Part shown: one piece after another, positions 6,134 through 7,136 of the stretch | How positions within the stretch are numbered: the stretch's first letter is position 1 | Layout of the letters: every line of letters starts with the position of its first letter | From: JANYJJ01 sp031386065 | GTDB lineage: Bacteria > Pseudomonadota > Gammaproteobacteria > Burkholderiales > Burkholderiaceae_C | Direction of reading: 5' to 3' | DNA: 7,136 bases | Assembly: GCA_031386065.1 (NCBI GenBank) | Contig: JANNBZ010000019.1 | Coordinates: 1-7,136, forward strand | The notes under the pieces: generated by a model | Told to the model about the DNA's origin: nothing | What the model saw: only the letters and a program-made list of their open reading frames with translations | The model's database searches: none | Made by a program: the position numbers and the translations under genes

Positions 6134-6155
6134 GCCGATCGCCCGCTTGATCGGC
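6134..6155. promoter_or_regulatory. Perfect 7-bp inverted repeat in the divergent region
   Basis: GCCGATC (6134-6140) and GATCGGC (6149-6155) flank an 8-bp spacer, so half-site centres are 15 bp apart. The element lies between the divergent TPR-GGDEF and HDOD genes, upstream of both, which is a usual position for a dimeric repressor or activator site. No regulator can be named from the sequence. Confidence 0.35.
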
Positions 6156-6215
6156 GCATCGCGGGTGCCGCGTCTGCGTAGCATCGGCCCACAGACTGAC
6201 TCCGCTGGACGCTCC

Positions 6216-7034
6216 ATGCCCGTCGACGCCGAACTCCGCTCACTCAACATCGACATTCCCACGCAGCCGGACTCGCTGGTCAAGCTGTCGCTGCTGCTGT
6301 CGGCGGACGAGGTGAACCTGCAGGCCGTCAGCAGCCTGATCGAGTCCGACATGGCGCTCGCTTCGGCGGTGCTGAAGGCGGTCAACTCGTCGCTGTACGG
6401 CTTGTCGGGCCGGGTGCAAAGCGTGCAGCAGGCCATCACCTACCTGGGCACGCGCGAGGTCGCCTCGGTGACCTTCGAGATGGGCCTGCGCGCCGTCTTT
6501 CCGCCCGCCCCCGAGCTGGACCCGCTGTGGGAGCGCGCGGCCGTGCGCGGCGTGCTGATGGGCCGCATCGGCCAGGCGCTCAGCGTCGACCCGTGGGCTG
6601 CCCACTCGGCCGGCTTGTTCGAGGAATGCGGCAAGGCGGTGCTGTTCCGCCACGCGCCCGAGCGCTATCGCCCGCTGCTCGCGGCGGCGGCCGACGACGA
6701 AGACTTGCTGATGCTGGAGCGCGATGCCTTCGGCGTCAGCCACGACGCCCTCGGCGCCGCGCTGTGCGAAAGCTGGGGCCTTGCGCCCGCTGCCGCGCAC
6801 AGCGTGCGTTACCACGTGATGGTGATCGCCACCCGCGAGTTGCCGATGCAACTGCCGCGCCGCGCCATCTGCGCGCTGTCGGCGCTGGCACATGCGCTGA
6901 TGACCGACCCCGACACGCTCGACGCGGTGGCCGCGGCGGTGGCGCCGCAGGCCTCGCTCGACGTCGACCTGGTGCTGCGCGGTACGCGCCGCGTCCAGCA
7001 GCAGATCGAGGCGGCGGTGGCGCGGGGCGGATAA
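6216..7034 (+). CDS. HDOD domain protein
   Basis: This 272-residue protein is essentially one HDOD domain (about residues 12-205) with no membrane segment. Family features are the IPTQPDSLVKLSLLL opening, the NLQAVSSLIESDMALASAVLKAVNSSLYG block (34-62), VQSVQQAITYLGTREV (67-82), GLFEECGKAVLF (133-144) and FGVSHDALGAALCESWGL (172-189). In many relatives the segment GLLHDIGK carries the His-Asp pair; here it reads GLFEECGK, so the metal-binding pair of true HD hydrolases is missing and a non-enzymatic, scaffold or signalling role is likely. HDOD proteins are commonly linked to c-di-GMP signalling, motility or stress responses, and this one is transcribed divergently from a diguanylate cyclase. 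The ATG at 6216 is chosen because the domain begins directly after it; the ribosome-binding site is weak (GGA 7 bases upstream). Upstream in-frame sequence overlaps the divergent gene and is not coding-like for this family. Confidence 0.9.
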   Translation: MPVDAELRSLNIDIPTQPDSLVKLSLLLSADEVNLQAVSSLIESDMALASAVLKAVNSSLYGLSGRVQSVQQAITYLGTREVASVTFEMGLRAVFPPAPELDPLWERAAVRGVLMGRIGQALSVDPWAAHSAGLFEECGKAVLFRHAPERYRPLLAAAADDEDLLMLERDAFGVSHDALGAALCESWGLAPAAAHSVRYHVMVIATRELPMQLPRRAICALSALAHALMTDPDTLDAVAAAVAPQASLDVDLVLRGTRRVQQQIEAAVARGG

Positions 7035-7056
7035 GCAAGCGCCGATGCGCTTTTGC
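7035..7056 (+). terminator. Weak terminator-like hairpin after the HDOD gene
   Basis: Directly after the stop codon AAGCGC (7037-7042) pairs with GCGCTT (7047-7052) around a CGAT loop, followed by only two further T residues (four T in total from 7051). The stem can be extended by GC/GC across a two-base bulge. The U-tract is short, so termination may be partial. Confidence 0.4.
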
Positions 7057-7136
7057 ACGCACCCAGGTGGTGGACTTTCGGGCGGGCAGGATTCGACGGG
7101 GCCGGCGTCGGCGTCGTGGTTGAACGATGATTCGAT

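Noticed and set aside
4436..6181. 581-codon plus-strand open frame opposite the TPR-GGDEF gene
   Set aside because: No domain pattern is seen; the minus strand has clear TPR and GGDEF motifs.
6240..7058. 272-codon minus-strand open frame opposite the HDOD gene
   Set aside because: It is an antisense shadow with Arg/Gln/His-rich composition and no family pattern.

Overview
The window is a high-GC stretch (visibly around 70% G+C, with strong G/C preference at third codon positions) from a Gram-negative bacterium. The mix of genes and the style of the proteins (an outer-membrane-type lipoprotein, an OmpR-type two-component pair, a cytoplasmic TPR-GGDEF protein and an HDOD protein) suggest a betaproteobacterium of the Burkholderiales, perhaps near Rubrivivax, Leptothrix or Methylibium. 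That placement is inference from general appearance; no marker gene is present.

Layout from left to right. Bases 7-297 hold three nearly identical tandem copies of a 96-bp GC-rich unit carrying inverted-repeat arms. The array runs directly into the stop codon of a minus-strand gene for a small lipoprotein with a C-type-lectin/endostatin-like domain (294-974). Upstream of it on the same strand, after a 103-bp gap with competing hairpins, lies an ECF-type sigma factor (1078-1680). A 150-bp divergent region (1681-1830) with helically phased TCAC repeats separates the sigma gene from a plus-strand two-component operon: an OmpR/PhoB-type response regulator (1831-2556) and a membrane histidine kinase (2576-4087). 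Between the kinase and the convergent next gene lie 285 bp that look like a chain of RNA hairpins ending in a textbook intrinsic terminator (4321-4352); this may be a small RNA or a structured 3' UTR. Then comes a minus-strand TPR-GGDEF diguanylate cyclase (4373-6061). A 154-bp divergent region (6062-6215) with a perfect 7-bp inverted repeat leads to a plus-strand HDOD protein (6216-7034), followed by a weak terminator-like hairpin. I see nothing supportable in the last 80 bases.

How the parts may work together. The window is almost entirely signal transduction: one extracytoplasmic-function sigma factor that probably drives a surface lipoprotein, one envelope-sensing two-component system, and a divergent pair (c-di-GMP synthesis and HDOD) of the kind that tunes motility, biofilm or stress behaviour. 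The divergent arrangement of sigma factor and response regulator, with regulator-type direct repeats between them, makes cross-control plausible but unproven. The most unusual items are the putative RNA at 4118-4352 and the 96-bp array whose unit imitates the 3' end of the lectin-like gene.
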